From Oreohelix idahoensis (lineage: Eukaryota; Mollusca; Gastropoda; Stylommatophora; Oreohelicidae), in assembly GCA_024509875.1 (NCBI GenBank), contig JAMPIV010011331.1, forward strand, positions 1 to 64,000: a stretch of 64,000 nucleotides of DNA, read 5' to 3'. The translations under genes and the position numbers were made by a program. The notes beneath the pieces are model-generated. The model did no database searches, was not told where the DNA came from, and was given only the letters and a program-made list of their open reading frames with translations. Positions 22,701-37,700 of the stretch are shown here, piece by piece; the first letter of the stretch is position 1; every line of letters starts with the position of its first letter.

Positions 22701-25700
22701 ACTCATAATTTTCGTTTTTAAGCTATACTTTAAAATCTCAGATACTGGTTTCTATTCTTTTTTTTTAATGTTTCCTCTGTTCCTGCTGCATAAATAAGAG
22801 TGGTTCTTAATACGGTGTCTTATTTTCAGACTCAGTCTTGGATTTCCGTATATAATGTGGTTTGTTGCCAACCAGACAGTATGTGAGCATTCAAAGGAGC
22901 CATTAAGGCATTTATTTGATTAATGTTAATATAAATACAATATCATCATCATCTCCATGTTTTTCACTCCTGATGAAACAAGGGGCAACCACAGCAGATG
23001 ACAGCGGTGGTTTCTGTAGCAATTCATCTTCCATGATGAGCGTGCCAAGCACGTGCATGACTTCGTTTTAGTTGCCTTTTAGGACATGCTTGATGGAGCA
23101 GTAGTCTTATTCTTTCTCTACCTCCTCAGACCCCCCCCCCCCCCCCCCCCCCCCAGGAACTACACAGGACAACATATGCAAAATATCTCATCATCATCAT
23201 CTCATAATCGTACCCTCTTCTACCCCGTGAAACGAAGTGTAGAGGGGACCCAAGTGCACAAGGCCCATGGGCAGGACATGTAATCAAAGTGACTTGGCAA
23301 ACAGGTGATTAGCCCATTGTGCCCGGACTTGCCCTCAAGTGTACTCATATACGCTATAAAACCTCCGAACTATCGAGACGTCATTCCAGCCAAAATGGAC
23401 AGAGCCTCATATACCCGAAGGTTTCGAGGGATGTCCTTCCTCATCTGCACAAAGGCATTTATAGAGGAATTCTCAGGACCCTTAGGTCTGAGGAAAGGAG
23501 CAAATCTGAAGACAGGCACAGCAGTCTTTGGTACTGGGAAGTCTCCACTCAGAGTGGTGTACCACACACAGTCAGTAAAGACATAGGTCGCCTGCGGCGC
23601 ATGCAAAATATCCAGGATTGGAAACTGGAATGTTCACACTAAAAAAATGATGAGGAAAACATGAAAATAACTTGAGCTGATGGCACGTGACAGGAGGACT
23701 TGGCATGTATTTGTTGAAGGCCTGTGCTCCTTGAGGAGCTATAGGGTATTGATTGTTCATTCATTAAGGGGCCGGAGTGGCTAAGAGGTATGGCGTCCAC
23801 CTCAAATTCTAGAGGTACCAGCTTTGATTCCCAGTATAGGGAATATAATTTATGAAAATTCTTGTCAGAACCAGTCTTCCTAATAATGTCATACTCCCCC
23901 CTGGTCTCCTAGGTAGTGAGATCGGATGCCTAGCCTTCTCGGATAAGGGGGAAAAAATAGGAGGTCCCATGTGCAAGTTGCGCATGTTAGAAATCCCATG
24001 GCAGTTGGAAGCCGTAAAGAGTAGGCCATAAGGCCGCTGCCCTGGCAAAATTTAAAAATTAGAAACCTACCCACCACAAAAATATTTATAAAATGTGTGA
24101 TTCCTATATACACACGCATTGGGATTATCGCCAGTGCTACGGAGTTCATGCACTATGCTGAAGTCCTCCTTGTGCGATCTAAGAGAGGAGGTCGTAGCAC
24201 TGATGGAGTTGTCCATGTCCAGTGAAGATAGTCCTTAAAACCAAAACCGAATCATTCATTCATTTCCCTTTGAAGTCATTGGGGTCACCACGGCAGCTAA
24301 TCCCCTTGCAGGTAGCCTGTACCAAACCAACACATTCATATACTCTTGCAGCAGAAGTTTCTGTAACAATTTTTTTTACACCATGAAGTTACCAGCCACA
24401 TGCACAACCTAATATTAGTCACATGACATGCTTAAGGGAGCCATAGTCATGTTCTTTCTTTGATGCCTCAGAGACTTTGGGAACTACATGGGGTTACTAT
24501 ATTGTGCACATGTGTGGTCAGTTAAAAAAAATTATAGTATAGTATTTACTTTAAACAGCTTTATGATATAGATTTTGCCAATGACCATGCTCTTCTCTCC
24601 CATAATTGTAATCACATGCAAAACAAAATGAAAATACTCGATGAGAGTTCACAAGTGGGTCTGAAATTACACAGAGAAGAGATAAAGATGAGAATGAATG
24701 CAAGAAACAATAACAAAATTGCACTTGAAGAAATGCCCCTACAAGAAGCAGAATCATTCATATATCTTGGTAGCAATAAAAACAGAGCTGTAGGGACAGG
24801 CAGTGATATCAAAATATGGATACAAAAGCTCTGAAACTTGGAGAAGAAAAGAAACAACAACAAAGAAGTTACAAAATTTCATAAGTTAGTTCTTGCATAG
24901 AGTAGAATAATTGAAATGGTATAATAAAGGCACCAACAATGAACTGATGACTCTAACAGGTACTTTGTTCTGGAATCCCCAGGGCAGGAGAATTGGAGGC
25001 AAGACCAAAGAACACAAGAAGATAGCTAGAGAGAGAGCGATAAAAATAATGAGGAAGACATGGAAAGACCGTGAGCTGTTAGCTCACGACAGTTGGACTT
25101 GGTGTAACGTGAGGTTTTTATTGTATCTAGGATCAGTACAGTACTGACAATACAGAAATAGAATTTCTGCAGGAAAATGGTGAAGTCCCAGTGTATGAGA
25201 GAACTACTGGTATCACAAATTAGTTACGGCTGTGAATGATCTGATCTCGAAAAATTAGTAGAGTGGAGACAGTCATAAAATGCCACCCCGCTGTGTAACT
25301 AACTGTGATATTAAAACAAGGAAACAGATTTCACTTAACAATTATAAACTTCAGCAATCATACCAGGAAATACAATCATTCAACCCTTATACATGATACT
25401 GTCTTAGTAAAACTAAAATACTAAAGTGATATTATTTAACAGGTGTAGGTTATTTTCAGGGGGGTTCCTTTTTCAACAGTCATACACAATCATTATACAT
25501 GATACTATAAAATACAATCATTATATATGATAATAATAATAGCCCCTTCAGTCATAACTGACTATGGGAATGCGCCCCTGAGGTGACAGCCCTCAGCTGC
25601 TTGTTTTCCTGGTGCTCCTTTCGACGTTTTCTCCTCACCTCTGCTTCTTGTGTGAGCCTCTCTTCGCCCAATCTGAGGTGGCGCCATAAATAGCATCGCC

Positions 25701-28700
25701 ACTTAGTGCGATCGGCAGCTTCATCCTCCCATGTTGCTGGATCCATGTCCAGTGCCCTCATATCTCTCTTGCACACATCTTTGAACCTCAGCTGTGGTCG
25801 CCCAACTGTTCTCTTGCCATCTGCTAATTGTCCGTAGAAGATATCTTTTGGGATGCGACCATCTTCCATGCGGCGAACATGGCCAAGCCAGCGAAGTCTG
25901 CGCTGTCTAAGAAGCGTATACATACTTTGAAGGCCAGCACGTGACAACACCTCGACATTTGTCACTTTATCTTTCCACGAGATGCCGAGGATGCGGCGTA
26001 GACACCGCAAATGGAAGGTATTGAGCCTTCTTTCTTGCTTAGCATAGGTCGTCCAGGTCTCGCTGCCATATAGGAGTGTGCTGGTGACGCAGGCATTATA
26101 TACCGCAGCTTTGGTCTTCATTGTGAGTTTAGAGTTTCCCCAAACACGCGATGTGAGGCGGGCAAAGGTAGCTGCAGCTTTGCCAATGCGGCTGTCGATT
26201 TCTGTATCCAGTGAGAGTTTGTCATTGATGGTAGACCCTAGGTATGTGAAGTGGTGCACCACTGCCAATTCATAGTTATCGATAGTGATAACTGGTGCAG
26301 CACCCACATCCTGACTCAGCACATTCGTTTTCTTTAGACTTATTGTGAGGCCAAAGTCCTTGCATGCTTTAGTGAAGCGATTCATCAAGCTCTGAAGCTC
26401 CTGTTGGCTTTGAGTGACGACTGCAGCATCATCAGCGAACAACAAGTCTCTTATAGTGACCCTTCTGATTTTTGTTTTTGCCTTCAGCCTTGAAAGATTA
26501 AACAGACGGCCATCTGACCTAGTGTGAAGGCATATTCCTTCAGTTGCATCTCTGAATGCATGTTTCAAGAGTAAGGCAAAGAAGATTCCGAAGAGGGTCG
26601 GAGCCAGAACACAGCCTTGTTTAACGCCACTTCGTATATCAAAGGGCTGTGACGTGCTTCCAGCATATTGGACTGTTCCCTTCATGCCGTCATGGAATGA
26701 CTTTATCATTTCCAGCATTTTAGAAGGGCAGCCTATTTTCAGGAGGATTTTAAAGAGTCCATCCCTACTAACCAGGTCGAATGCTTTTGTGAGGTCTATA
26801 AAGGCGATATATAGTGGTCTTTTCTGCTCTCTTGATTTTTCCTGAAGCTGGCGGAGAGAGAAGATCATGTCTGTTGTTGATCTGCCAGCTCGGAATCCAC
26901 ACTGTGACTCTGGATATATGCGCTCAGCTAACTTGTGTAGTCGCATTAAGATGACTTTGGCAAAAACCTTACCAACAATACTAAGAAGAGAGATGCCTCT
27001 GTAGTTATTGCAATCACTTCTGTCTCCTTTATTTTTATACAGTGTTACAATCTTGGCATCTCGCATGTCTTGAGGAATAGTTGTCTCTTCCCAGCACTGG
27101 CACAGCATCCTATGCAGGGGATGTAATAGCGTGCTCTTACAGCATTTGATTAAATCAGGAGGAATCCCATCACTGCCTGGTGCTTTGCCAGAGGCCAAGC
27201 TATCAATGGCCTTGCTGAGTTCCTCTAATGTTGGTTCGGCATTCAGCTCCTCCATAGTTGGCAGACTGTTGACACCATCAAGGGCTGCAGGCGTAACGGT
27301 ATTGTCTCTAGCGTAAAGCTCAGAGTAGTGCTCGACCCACCTCTCCATCTGCTTACCCTTATCGGTTAGCTTCTCTCCGCTGATGGTTTTTAGCGGTGCC
27401 GTCTTACTTTTATGGGGGCCAAGTGCTTTCTTTATACCGTCATACATTTGTCTAATGTTGCCTGTTTGCGCTGCGATCTGGATGCTCTCACTGAGCTGGA
27501 GCCAGTAGTCATTTGCACAGCGTCGAGCAGTTTGTTGACTTTTGCTTCTCGTAGCCCTCAGGGTCTGTAGGGTTCTGGCACTCGGTGAACGTTTGTATTC
27601 ATTCATAGCACTGCGCTTAGCTTCAGTGACAGGTGCCATCACATCTGATGAAGCATCAAACCAGTCATTTGACTTTGCTGTTTTCTTACCAAAGGTGGCA
27701 AGTGCAGTACTTTGAATGGTGTTCCGTAGATGCTCCCAGTTCTCTGTAATAGTATCACCATGCTGAGGGCTACTGAGCACTTTCTCGAAGGTCGCAGTGA
27801 ATTGAGCGATCATGAAAGGGTCTGACATCTTGCTGGTATCAATGCGTGGTTTCCCTTCATGTCTGACACGATAGAGTTTTCTTGGTTGTGCTCTGATTTT
27901 GCAGCAAACCAAGGAGTGATCTGTATCACAGTCTGCACTGTGGTACGAGCGCATGGAGAGCACAGACCTGAGGAGTGGCCTTCTGACAAGAATCAGGTCA
28001 AGTTGGTGCCAGTGCTTGGATCGTGGGTGTCTCCATGACACCTTATGCTGGGGTTTTGTCTGAAAGTAGGTGTTGGTCACGCAGAGGTCATGGTGGACGC
28101 ACAACTCTAAGAGCCATTGTCCATTTTCATTCATCTTGCCAATACCAAACCTGTCCAGACATGAAGGCCATGAAACATTATCGGCACCCACTCTAGCGTT
28201 AAAGTCACCAAGGAGAACAAGCTGTTCTTGCCTAGGTATGCTTTTGATAATTGCTGTTAGATTCTCGTAGAACTCATCTTTAGCTTCTGAGGCAGAGTAC
28301 AGAGTAGGAGCATACACACTGACAAGGGTGATGGGACCTGTGCTAGTTTGCAGGCGGAGCGTTAACAGACGTTCTGATCCATTCTCGCCTGGTTCAACCA
28401 TTTTAGTTAGCGATTTTTTGACCGCAAAACCTACTCCGTGTTCTCTAGCTTTATTAAGATCTTTCCCTTGCCAATAAAATGTGTAGTCCTTCTCGCTCAC
28501 CGTTCCAGAGCCCGCCAGGCGCGTTTCCTGAAGTGCAGCTATATCCACCTGAAGTCGTTTAAGCTCATCATTAATTATGGCTGTCTTCCTTACATCATTT
28601 ACATCCTGTAGGTTTTCGGATAGTCCAGTCAACATAGTCCGGACGTTCCAGCATCCCAATCTGAGAGTTTGCTTATTTCTATTTTTTCGATAATTGCTTG

Positions 28701-31700
28701 GTGCAAAATTTTCTGTCCACAGTTCGGGTTTGACCCTAATCCCCATGCACCCAATGGGGAAAGCAGACAGTGGCGGGACAACACCTTATTGACTGGGGGC
28801 TGCCCAGCTTGAAGCGGGCGGTAGCTGTCCAGTGAGATCCTATAACCTCTCCCACTGTCGGAAGTAGCCCCTGGCGCCATGCCCTACGCCAATTGGGCAA
28901 AATGCTTATAACCGGTAACTGCTACTTCCCGTGTTTTGCCGACACCTATAGGGTGAAGCTGGAGTGTCCTCTCCAGGGCGCGAGCTTGGGCACAGTTATA
29001 TGGAGATCAAGCTGTTGCCCATGCAGCATGTTCCCCCTCTCCACACAGCCGGTAGATCCAAAGGAACGGCAGTAGCCGATACAGTTTGGTACCAGCCATG
29101 TCGCAGGAGTTGCCAGAATAATGTCGAATCGACATTAGACTGCCTTAGGGACTCTGACTCCGGATTTATCCTCAGGGTTTACTCCCGAAGCCAATTCCAT
29201 AAATGGATATTCCCGCAAGGCAGCGGTGGTTTGAATTCAGAGTTCCTTCTCTTAGATAAGCTACCAACCAAGGATCACGAGCCCTATCTGCCCGAAGCTG
29301 CTGGTTTTAAGGCGCCAGTCGCTCGCCTTTGCCCCTTCTCCCGTCAGTGGAAACAGTTCCGCCGGGCTCAAATTGAGCCACACGTGAAGGCCGGGAGCTG
29401 GACTTGGTTGTCAGAGGCTGTTTGAGGCGCGTGCCATAGAAGTACATTATCATTATATCATTATATATGATATAGGCATATTGAAACTCCTAAAAGTTTA
29501 TAGTAAGTTTACCTACCCTCTAAGATTTATACAAGCCAGATTTTGACTCGACTAGTGAAGCAAGTTTGCCCGGCATGCAAGAATCAATCTTGACAACTTT
29601 CTCTTCTACAGTCTGTCATTCGAGCTGGCCTTCATGTTTGTGTGTGTATTTGAATAAAATGCGCCCCCATATATAGGTCAACGCAGGTAACTGGTACTGC
29701 ATAAGGAACCCTTTTGATTGGTTCTCTGCATTTTCGACTTTTTAATTGCTGGGCCTTTTCGTACTTTCCGTGACTGAGTTCCGAAGCAACAGTGTTTTTC
29801 CTTTTTTTTTTCTAATTCATTCTGTCTGCCGCCATCTTGCGGGAACTTGACTTCACGTAATTTAATCTGTCCCAGAGTCTGTTGAACGTGGATTCGCTGT
29901 GCATATTTGTATATCGACATAGTGTATTAACAAAGAAGTGGATTTACACACGACTTTACAACACTTGGCATGTGTTTGTTGAGGGCCTATGCTGCTTGGA
30001 GAGCCAAAGGGTGTTGATAAATGTTTTACTGCCTGGAAGAAATTACCGTAGTTAAATAAACCATGTATCTAAAGGTACCGGGTTTGATTCCCAATAGAAG
30101 AAATATAATTTATGGAAATTTTTTTTCAGAACCAGTGGTCCTAATGATGTCATATTCCTCTTTGGTCTCCTGGGTAGTGATATTGAATGCCTAGCCTTCT
30201 CAGACACGAGCAAAACAATAGGAGTTCCCGTGTGCAAGTTGCACATGTTAAAAATCCCACGGCAGTTGGAAATCATAAAGAGTAGGCCATAAGGCCACTG
30301 CCGTGGCAAAATTAAAAAATTAGAAACCTACCCACCACAAAAAATATTTATATATATAATGTGTGTTTCCTATATACACACATTGGGATTCTCGCCTGTG
30401 CTACGGAGTTTGTGCACTGTGCTGAGATCCTCCTTGTGTGATCTAAAGGAGAAGATCAGAGCGCTGATGGAGTATTCCATGTGAAGATAGTCCTTAAAAC
30501 AAAACAATGTAGTCTGGACATGTATCATTAACTGAAAATGCGGAGGACCAGTAAAACTATTTCTATGTGAAAACAAATTTTTATCTATTTTATCATCGTC
30601 ATCATCATGTCCTCTGTGCTCCTTAATGAGCATGAAGCCGCCATTGTAGCTGGTCCTCTTGTACTGGTGGTTTCTGTGGCAATTAGTTTTACATGATAAG
30701 GTTGCTAGCCCCATGCAGAACCTCATAATAGTCTGATTGCAATAGTCATATTCTTTCTTTGTCTCTTCAGAGAGCCCCAGTAACTACGTATAGCAATTAA
30801 TTTTATATGTCATCATTATTTTGTTAATTAAATCTCACTATTTATTTGTACATGTGCCTGTGTCAAACCTTGTATCCAGCACTGAACCGATGTCACTAGG
30901 AACATGGAGGACACCATGTCAAAGATTAAATGAGAGTAGTTGATCAGAGGCCAGAGGCAGTGGATCTGAAAATGCAAAGAGAAAACACCAAGATCATGAG
31001 AATAAATGCAGCAGATTATATCCAGATTACACAGGGAGAAATATCAGCACAAGATGTGGACTCATATTTAGGCAGCATTATAGACACAGCTGGAGGAACA
31101 GGCAGTGATATCAAAATAAGAATACGAAAGAGGCAAGAGGAGCTTTCATTGCACTGGAAAATATATGGAAATCATAAGAAATCAGGTCCAACACATAAAT
31201 AAGAATTGTCAATGAAAATGCTTAGAAAGTCCTGTGGTACAGCTCTGAAGTTGGAGAACAGCTGAAGTGACAACTGTCATAAATGGGTGCTTGCATTGAA
31301 CAGAAGGATTGAAATGGTATCTTACGACCACCAGAGTGGGAATGTTAACACATTAACTACCGCAAGCCGCTGTCAGCGGCTCACAAGATAATCACATTTG
31401 GACCGCAAGCCGCTCAGAGCGCCAATCTAATTTTAGTAATAAAACAAATGAAAAATATACTGAAACACTTTCTGATCTGGTTCGAGATTTTAAGTTGCCA
31501 CCGGAAAACAAATTCCCAAAGCATGGTTGTTGTAGAACACTGGAAAATTGATATTATGTTTATATTTTTCAGCGTTTTGGGTTAGTTACCAAATCATGTA
31601 AAACTGTTTACCGTGGCAACTAGTGATAGGACTACAAAAAATGCGTGTACATCTCGTCTAACGGCTGAATAGGATAGAAACGTGTTTCAACAAATGACTG

Positions 31701-34700
31701 ATAGATCTAGCGACGAGGACAAGAGTGAAAACGGTGTGCACATTGATTGAAATTGTGATGTTGATAGAGATAGGGTGCAAGCAGTTATAATTGTGAAAAT
31801 ATTGCAAGTCCTTGGCCATCGGAGGGCCGTTAAATAGCAACAACCTCTATTAGAGTTACAACCGGTGTTTATTGTAATAGTACATTCATTTATCTTTAAA
31901 ATGACGTGTAATTCATAAAAACCTGTAAACAATTACGAAAACTACAGCTTACTTTGTGCAAACACCTACAGGATGAAAATGGGAAAAAAATTTAATTCGG
32001 CCACAGTGTGTTTTTCAATTCGGTAGTTAATGTGTTAAAAGAACCAGCCACCAATGTGGAACTGTTGGAAAAAACCAACCACCAGTATGGAACTGTTGGA
32101 AAAAACCAAACACATACTAGTGGATTAAGAGATGAGGAAAAGATATTGGCTGGGGATAGGACACAAATTGAGGAAATCAGCTGAGAGCATTCATTACAAG
32201 GCAGTGCTTGTTCTGGACTGCACAAGGTAAACAAATTAGAGGCAGATCCAAAAATATATATGTAGAAGAGAATTGGAGACACAATTCAAAAGAATAAAGG
32301 AGACAAGGAGAGAACTTGAGCATATAAGGAGAACTTGGCATGAACTGGTTGAAGGTATGTGCTTCATAGTAGCTAAAGGGTGATGAGTGAATTTATGGCA
32401 TGTGGATATCTTTTATTATACACAGTTCTAGATGCTTAACTCTTACTATCCGGCTAGCCCCGTGAAAAGGCGCGGGTTTAGTACCAATTTTATGGCTCGC
32501 CAGTTCAAGTATAGTAAGAGTTAATGCCCTTATATGCCAGGTAGTTAGTAAAAGTTACTACTTAAGCGGGGAGCCGCGCTAGCGTAGTGGTTACAACACC
32601 GCTCTGGCGACCGGGTGATACAGGATCAAACCCGGGCGACGGCATGTGAGGATTTTTCATCGACCAGGATTTGGACTGAATTAACTCGAGACCTGGCGAG
32701 AACATTTGAAGGAGTGTCGTCGACCAGGGACTGGCGGCTCCTGAGCCGACCCAGCTGCAATGGGTACCTCCGAAATCGGCGAGTATTTGCCTGAATGGCG
32801 AGGGACACCTGTCTCTGTACAAGAAATAAAGGGATACTCACGTAAAATCAATGTCAGGTTAGACATAAAATAATAACCTGAGATTTCGCCTCGAGTATTA
32901 GCGGGCGAACGCAAAAAAAAAAAAAAAAAAACTACTGAAGCAGGAATAACTATGACAAAACAAAAATGTACAAAACAATAGATGGCAAAGGTAAACTGAG
33001 ACAAAATCATTTAACAGTTTTTTAAAACGATAAAGAATAAAAGACTACTAATGACTGATGACCTGTACAAGTTATGTTGAAAATTGTATCTATATTTTCT
33101 TGTCAGACTTCAGTTCGAGATGGAAAAGTGCTCTTCAAGCTTTCACCCGACTGTGGATTAAATATTCACAAAATTCTGGCACTGAGATCAGTGGAACGTT
33201 TGTTTGTTGCGGTTACAGATTATGATAATACAACATATATCCAAAGTAGGAACATTTTCTTGTTCTCATAGTTATATGTTATGATAAGATCACACATCAA
33301 ACGTAGAAAAATTTGTTTACAGTAGAGTGTCATCCAAAACTAACTGAGACTAATTATAGTTTAGAGATTCTGTTGTTCAGATTATTGAACACTGAACTAT
33401 GTTCTTAAATTAAAATTATAAGAAAATAGAAAATACCATATTCTAAAATGTGTGAAATGCAGTATGTTAGCTCATTGTTAAAAGTGTTTATGTCATGTCT
33501 TAATTTAAAGTTATTTGGCAGTCTGTACAAACTTAGAATAAGAAGAATGATCTAAACGTCTGTTTAATTTTAACACATTTTCTTCTTCTTCATACACTTT
33601 TATGATGATGATAGGAAACTCTTTACAGAGCGATACAACAGGAAGGATGTCAGCTACTCCAGACCTAAAGGTCTTTTATATTTGGACATGCGCCCTAATA
33701 TAACCAGTTAGGTTGAACGGGGCGCACCTCACCAAAACGAGGCAAATTTTTTTTTTTTAAATGTCAGCTTGAATATGGTTAAAGAAAGTGTTGGTCAGCT
33801 TGAGGTTGTTGGTATCTCCATAGATTTTGTTCAGGAATGGTACTGGAGTGCTTTCTCCATTTCTCATTAGTTGAACACTAATGTAGCAGATGTTCAGCGG
33901 CCATGTTTTTTGTACCACAATTAACATACATCAGTAGATCCTATCTTTAGCTTGTTGAATAGATGATATCTCAAACTATTGTGGCCTATTCTGCATCTGA
34001 AGATTATCCCTTGTTTATTTCTGTTGAGCTAGTGATATGCATACGTTTGTTTTTTTTTAACGGTGGCCTGGACACTCTTAGCACTTTTTTCAAACACCAA
34101 AGGTTCTATCATTGGTACCCTTAATTTTGATGTATGTAGAAAAAAAAATTATATGTAGTGCCTTCTGGCACTGTCTCATTCACTAGTCTCATAGGTCTCA
34201 TTTACTTCAAACCATCATCCAGACCACTTTTCATCTTCATTGTTATACATGCGGTTGTTTTTCGTTACAGTTTTGTTGACTCTTTATTTCTAATATCATT
34301 AGATTTCCCAACCATTGAATTATGCCTAGAGAAGATCAGATTTACAATGCTGATGCAAAATCTATAAGCTTGTCTTAATTGTTAAGTTAGTGCCCTTTCT
34401 TATGGAGAGCGTCTGAGTGGCAGAGTGGTTAGAGTGCTTGCTTCTTGAGGCAGAGGGCTCAAAAACAGGCTGCGTCTCACTCCAATCTGTCTAGTTGCAC
34501 AAATGGGTACCTGACTGTGAGGATGTGATTTTGAGAATGTGCTATGGTTGTATGCTCCTGGGGGAGCAAGGTTTATTGTGTGTGTTGTTGTGGCGAATGG
34601 GAATGCAGCGCAAGCCGAGTTAAACGTTCGTAAGTTGCATGTGATGTTTGCATGAGCAGCTGAACTCTTGATTGTTATGACATGTGACTAAGTAGAAGAG

Positions 34701-37700
34701 ATTTTGGCTAGAGTAAGCCTGAGGTGTGGAAGGTTAAAAGGTTAGGAAGTTTGTGAAAGGGGAGTTGGCAGAAGTTGTTGAAGGGAATGGGTGTGTCCAG
34801 ATGTTGCTGTTGTGTAGCATGTGTCTCTTGTGTGGTTTTTGTTGCTGCAAGGATAGAGCTTGTTTCTGATCCAGGAGGTTGTTGGAAAAATGGTCCCTAG
34901 ATGTACAAAAGTTGGGAACCACTGCTCTAGACACCATTGCCATTGTTGTTGTTGTTAGATTAGCAGTAACAATGATGGTGCTGCTGTTGTCAGAAAGTCC
35001 TGTGGTACAGCTAGAATTTAAGCTCTGTCTGTTTGGAGAGCCCCTTGGATACAGTATGCCACACACTTCTTCCTCCTAGCTTAGGACCAGATGTAATTGT
35101 CCTTTGCATACAAGCCAAGCTGGAGAAATTGGAGCCCATGACTTCAACTCAACACGTTTCGGAATGGCCGAAAAGCCACAGAAAAAGCCTAGATCTACTG
35201 TGTAGATAATACCAAAGAGTCTTCAGCTTGATATTGGCTGCAAAAGAGCAAGAAGCTCAGCAGCCCTAGTTAAATAACAACGACAAATGTCACATTAAAT
35301 GTGAAAAATGTTTCACTTGTCTGTCTGTGATCCCATTTATTGTTTTTGTTTTCATTCACAGTTTTTCCGGTACACCTTCAATAAAGATTTTTCTCTTTGT
35401 TTCTTTCATTCCTTTACAGCTAAGAAGACATTCCTGGACAAGCTGATGAATACATTGTCAGCAAAAGGAAGTTTCTCCACTGCAAAAATGGTGCTTGCGC
35501 AGCTCATATCTCTGAACAAGAATGACAGCAAGACTGAAAATGGAAACATTTTCCATTGTCTACACCACTCGACTGTTCATGTTCCAAAAGCAGATGTGGC
35601 ACCTCATGTTCACCATAACACAGCCAGTCCATTATCAGAACCAAACAACTTACAAAGCCCATTGAGAAACTCTGTTGGAATAAAAACAACAAAAGTCTGT
35701 GTTTCCAGGCAAGATTCAGAGACCTCATTTGTTATGAGTAAAGAACCAGCAGAAAAAAGTAGAAAGTTGGATGCTCCATATAATAGCATATCAGAAACTG
35801 TGGAAGAATTTGTGCCTGATCATGAAGGGCAGACTGTGCTCTACTGTTCCCCAGGTTGTGAAAGACAAACTGTGCCTGATAAGTCCACAGACCATAATTG
35901 TGTCCTAAACTGCAGTACTACAGTAAGCAGTGAACAACCTCAGGTTTGCCAGCCAAAGTGCAGCACAGAAAGTAACATTGGAAGGAGTGATGAGGAATGG
36001 CTTTCTTTCAGGATGTCAGTCAAATGCTCTGGGAAAGTCGGCAAGTGGATCAACTTAAAGGTGCGGATTAGACTTGTCTGTTATGCAGAGGACAGCAAAG
36101 TAACTTGTATTTTAAAGTATGGAAATGAATGGGTGATTACAGTTAAGGTGGAACAAATTTTTTTTGGAAAGAGAGTAAAAAATTAAACATTAAAAAAAAA
36201 AAAAATGTATAGATTATGATGTCAAAAATAAATAATGAGTCTAATAAAAAATATAAAAGTCATCTTCACAGTCATCAAATAAGATCCGACCAGAATATTT
36301 GAGTTACTATTTTGTTCATATGGATTTTTATGGGAGCATCATCAGCTCTTTCTGTTTGGAAGTCATTTTATTTTTAATGTATTTAACTTGATTCTCACTT
36401 TCTCTTTTGTTTTCATTGGTTTGTCCCTGATGAAGGCCTCATGGACATGACATAAGCATTATTCTTTGCCCTTTGTTCCAGTAAGATGCATCATCTATTT
36501 TGTTTACCACACAGGTTACAAAACAACAGAGCAGAGTAGCATATTGGCAGACATGTTTATGTCAGTGTACAAGCACACAAGAATAGGAACAAAAGACAAA
36601 TAACTAGAACCAATACCGTTTATGATGTTACAGTAAGAACAGAAGACACATAACTAGAACAGTACATTAAATAATGTGAAAGTCGGAACAAAATACTAAT
36701 AACTAGAACTAGCTCATTAGATAATGTTACAATGGAAACAAAAGACAAATAACTAGAACCAGTGCATTATATAATGTTATGATGGGAACAAAAGACAACT
36801 AGAACCAGTACATTATACAATGTTATGATGGAAACAAAAGACAAATAACTAGAACCAGTACATTATACAATGTTACGATGGGAACAAAAGACAAATAACT
36901 AGAACCAGTACAGTGTATAATGTTGCGCTGGGAACCAAAGACAAATAACTAGAAGCAGTTCAGTTTGTAATGTTATAGTGAGAACAAAAGACAAATAACT
37001 AGAAGCAGTACAGTGTGTAATGTTATGGTGGAACAAAAGATAAGTAAGTATGCAGGTCAGTATAAAATGTTACAATGGGAACAAAAGACAAGTAACAAGA
37101 ACCAGTACGTTATATAATGTTACAATAGTAACGAAAGACAAATAACTAGAACCAGTACATTATATAATGTTACGATGGGAACAAAAGACAAATAACTAGA
37201 ACCAGTAAAGTGTGTAATGTTATGATGGAACAAAAGATAAGTAAGTGTGCAGGTCAGTATATAATGTTACAATGGGAACAAAAGACAAGAACCAGTACAT
37301 TATATAATGTTACAATAGGAACGAAAGACAAATAACTAGAACCAGTACATTATATAATGTTATGATGGGAACAAAAGACAAATAACTAGAGCCAGTACAT
37401 TATATAAAGTTATGATGGGAACAAAAGAAAAATGACTAGAAACAGTACATTATATAATGTTACAATGGGAACAAAAGACAAATAGCTAGAACCAGCACAT
37501 TGTATAATGTTACGATTGGAACAAAAGACAAATAACTAGAACAGTATATAATGTTATGGTGGGAACAAAAGACAAATAACTAGAACAGTATATAATGTTA
37601 TGGTGGGAACAAAAGACAAATAACTAGAACAGTATATAATGTTACGGTGGGAACAAAAGACATAACTAGATCAGTATATAATGTTATGGTGGGAACAAAA

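Noticed and set aside
26078..28270. Plus-strand frames of 60-66 codons opposite LINE E
   Set aside because: Antisense shadows of the intact 1064-codon frame.
34885..34930. hAT-like right end 'gttgggaaccactgctctag'
   Set aside because: Resembles a hAT terminus but no left end or 8-bp duplication was found.
35308..35419. Upstream Met and 37 codons before THUMPD2 exon 3
   Set aside because: Precedes a clear acceptor (TTTACAG) and has no similarity to the family; intronic read-through.
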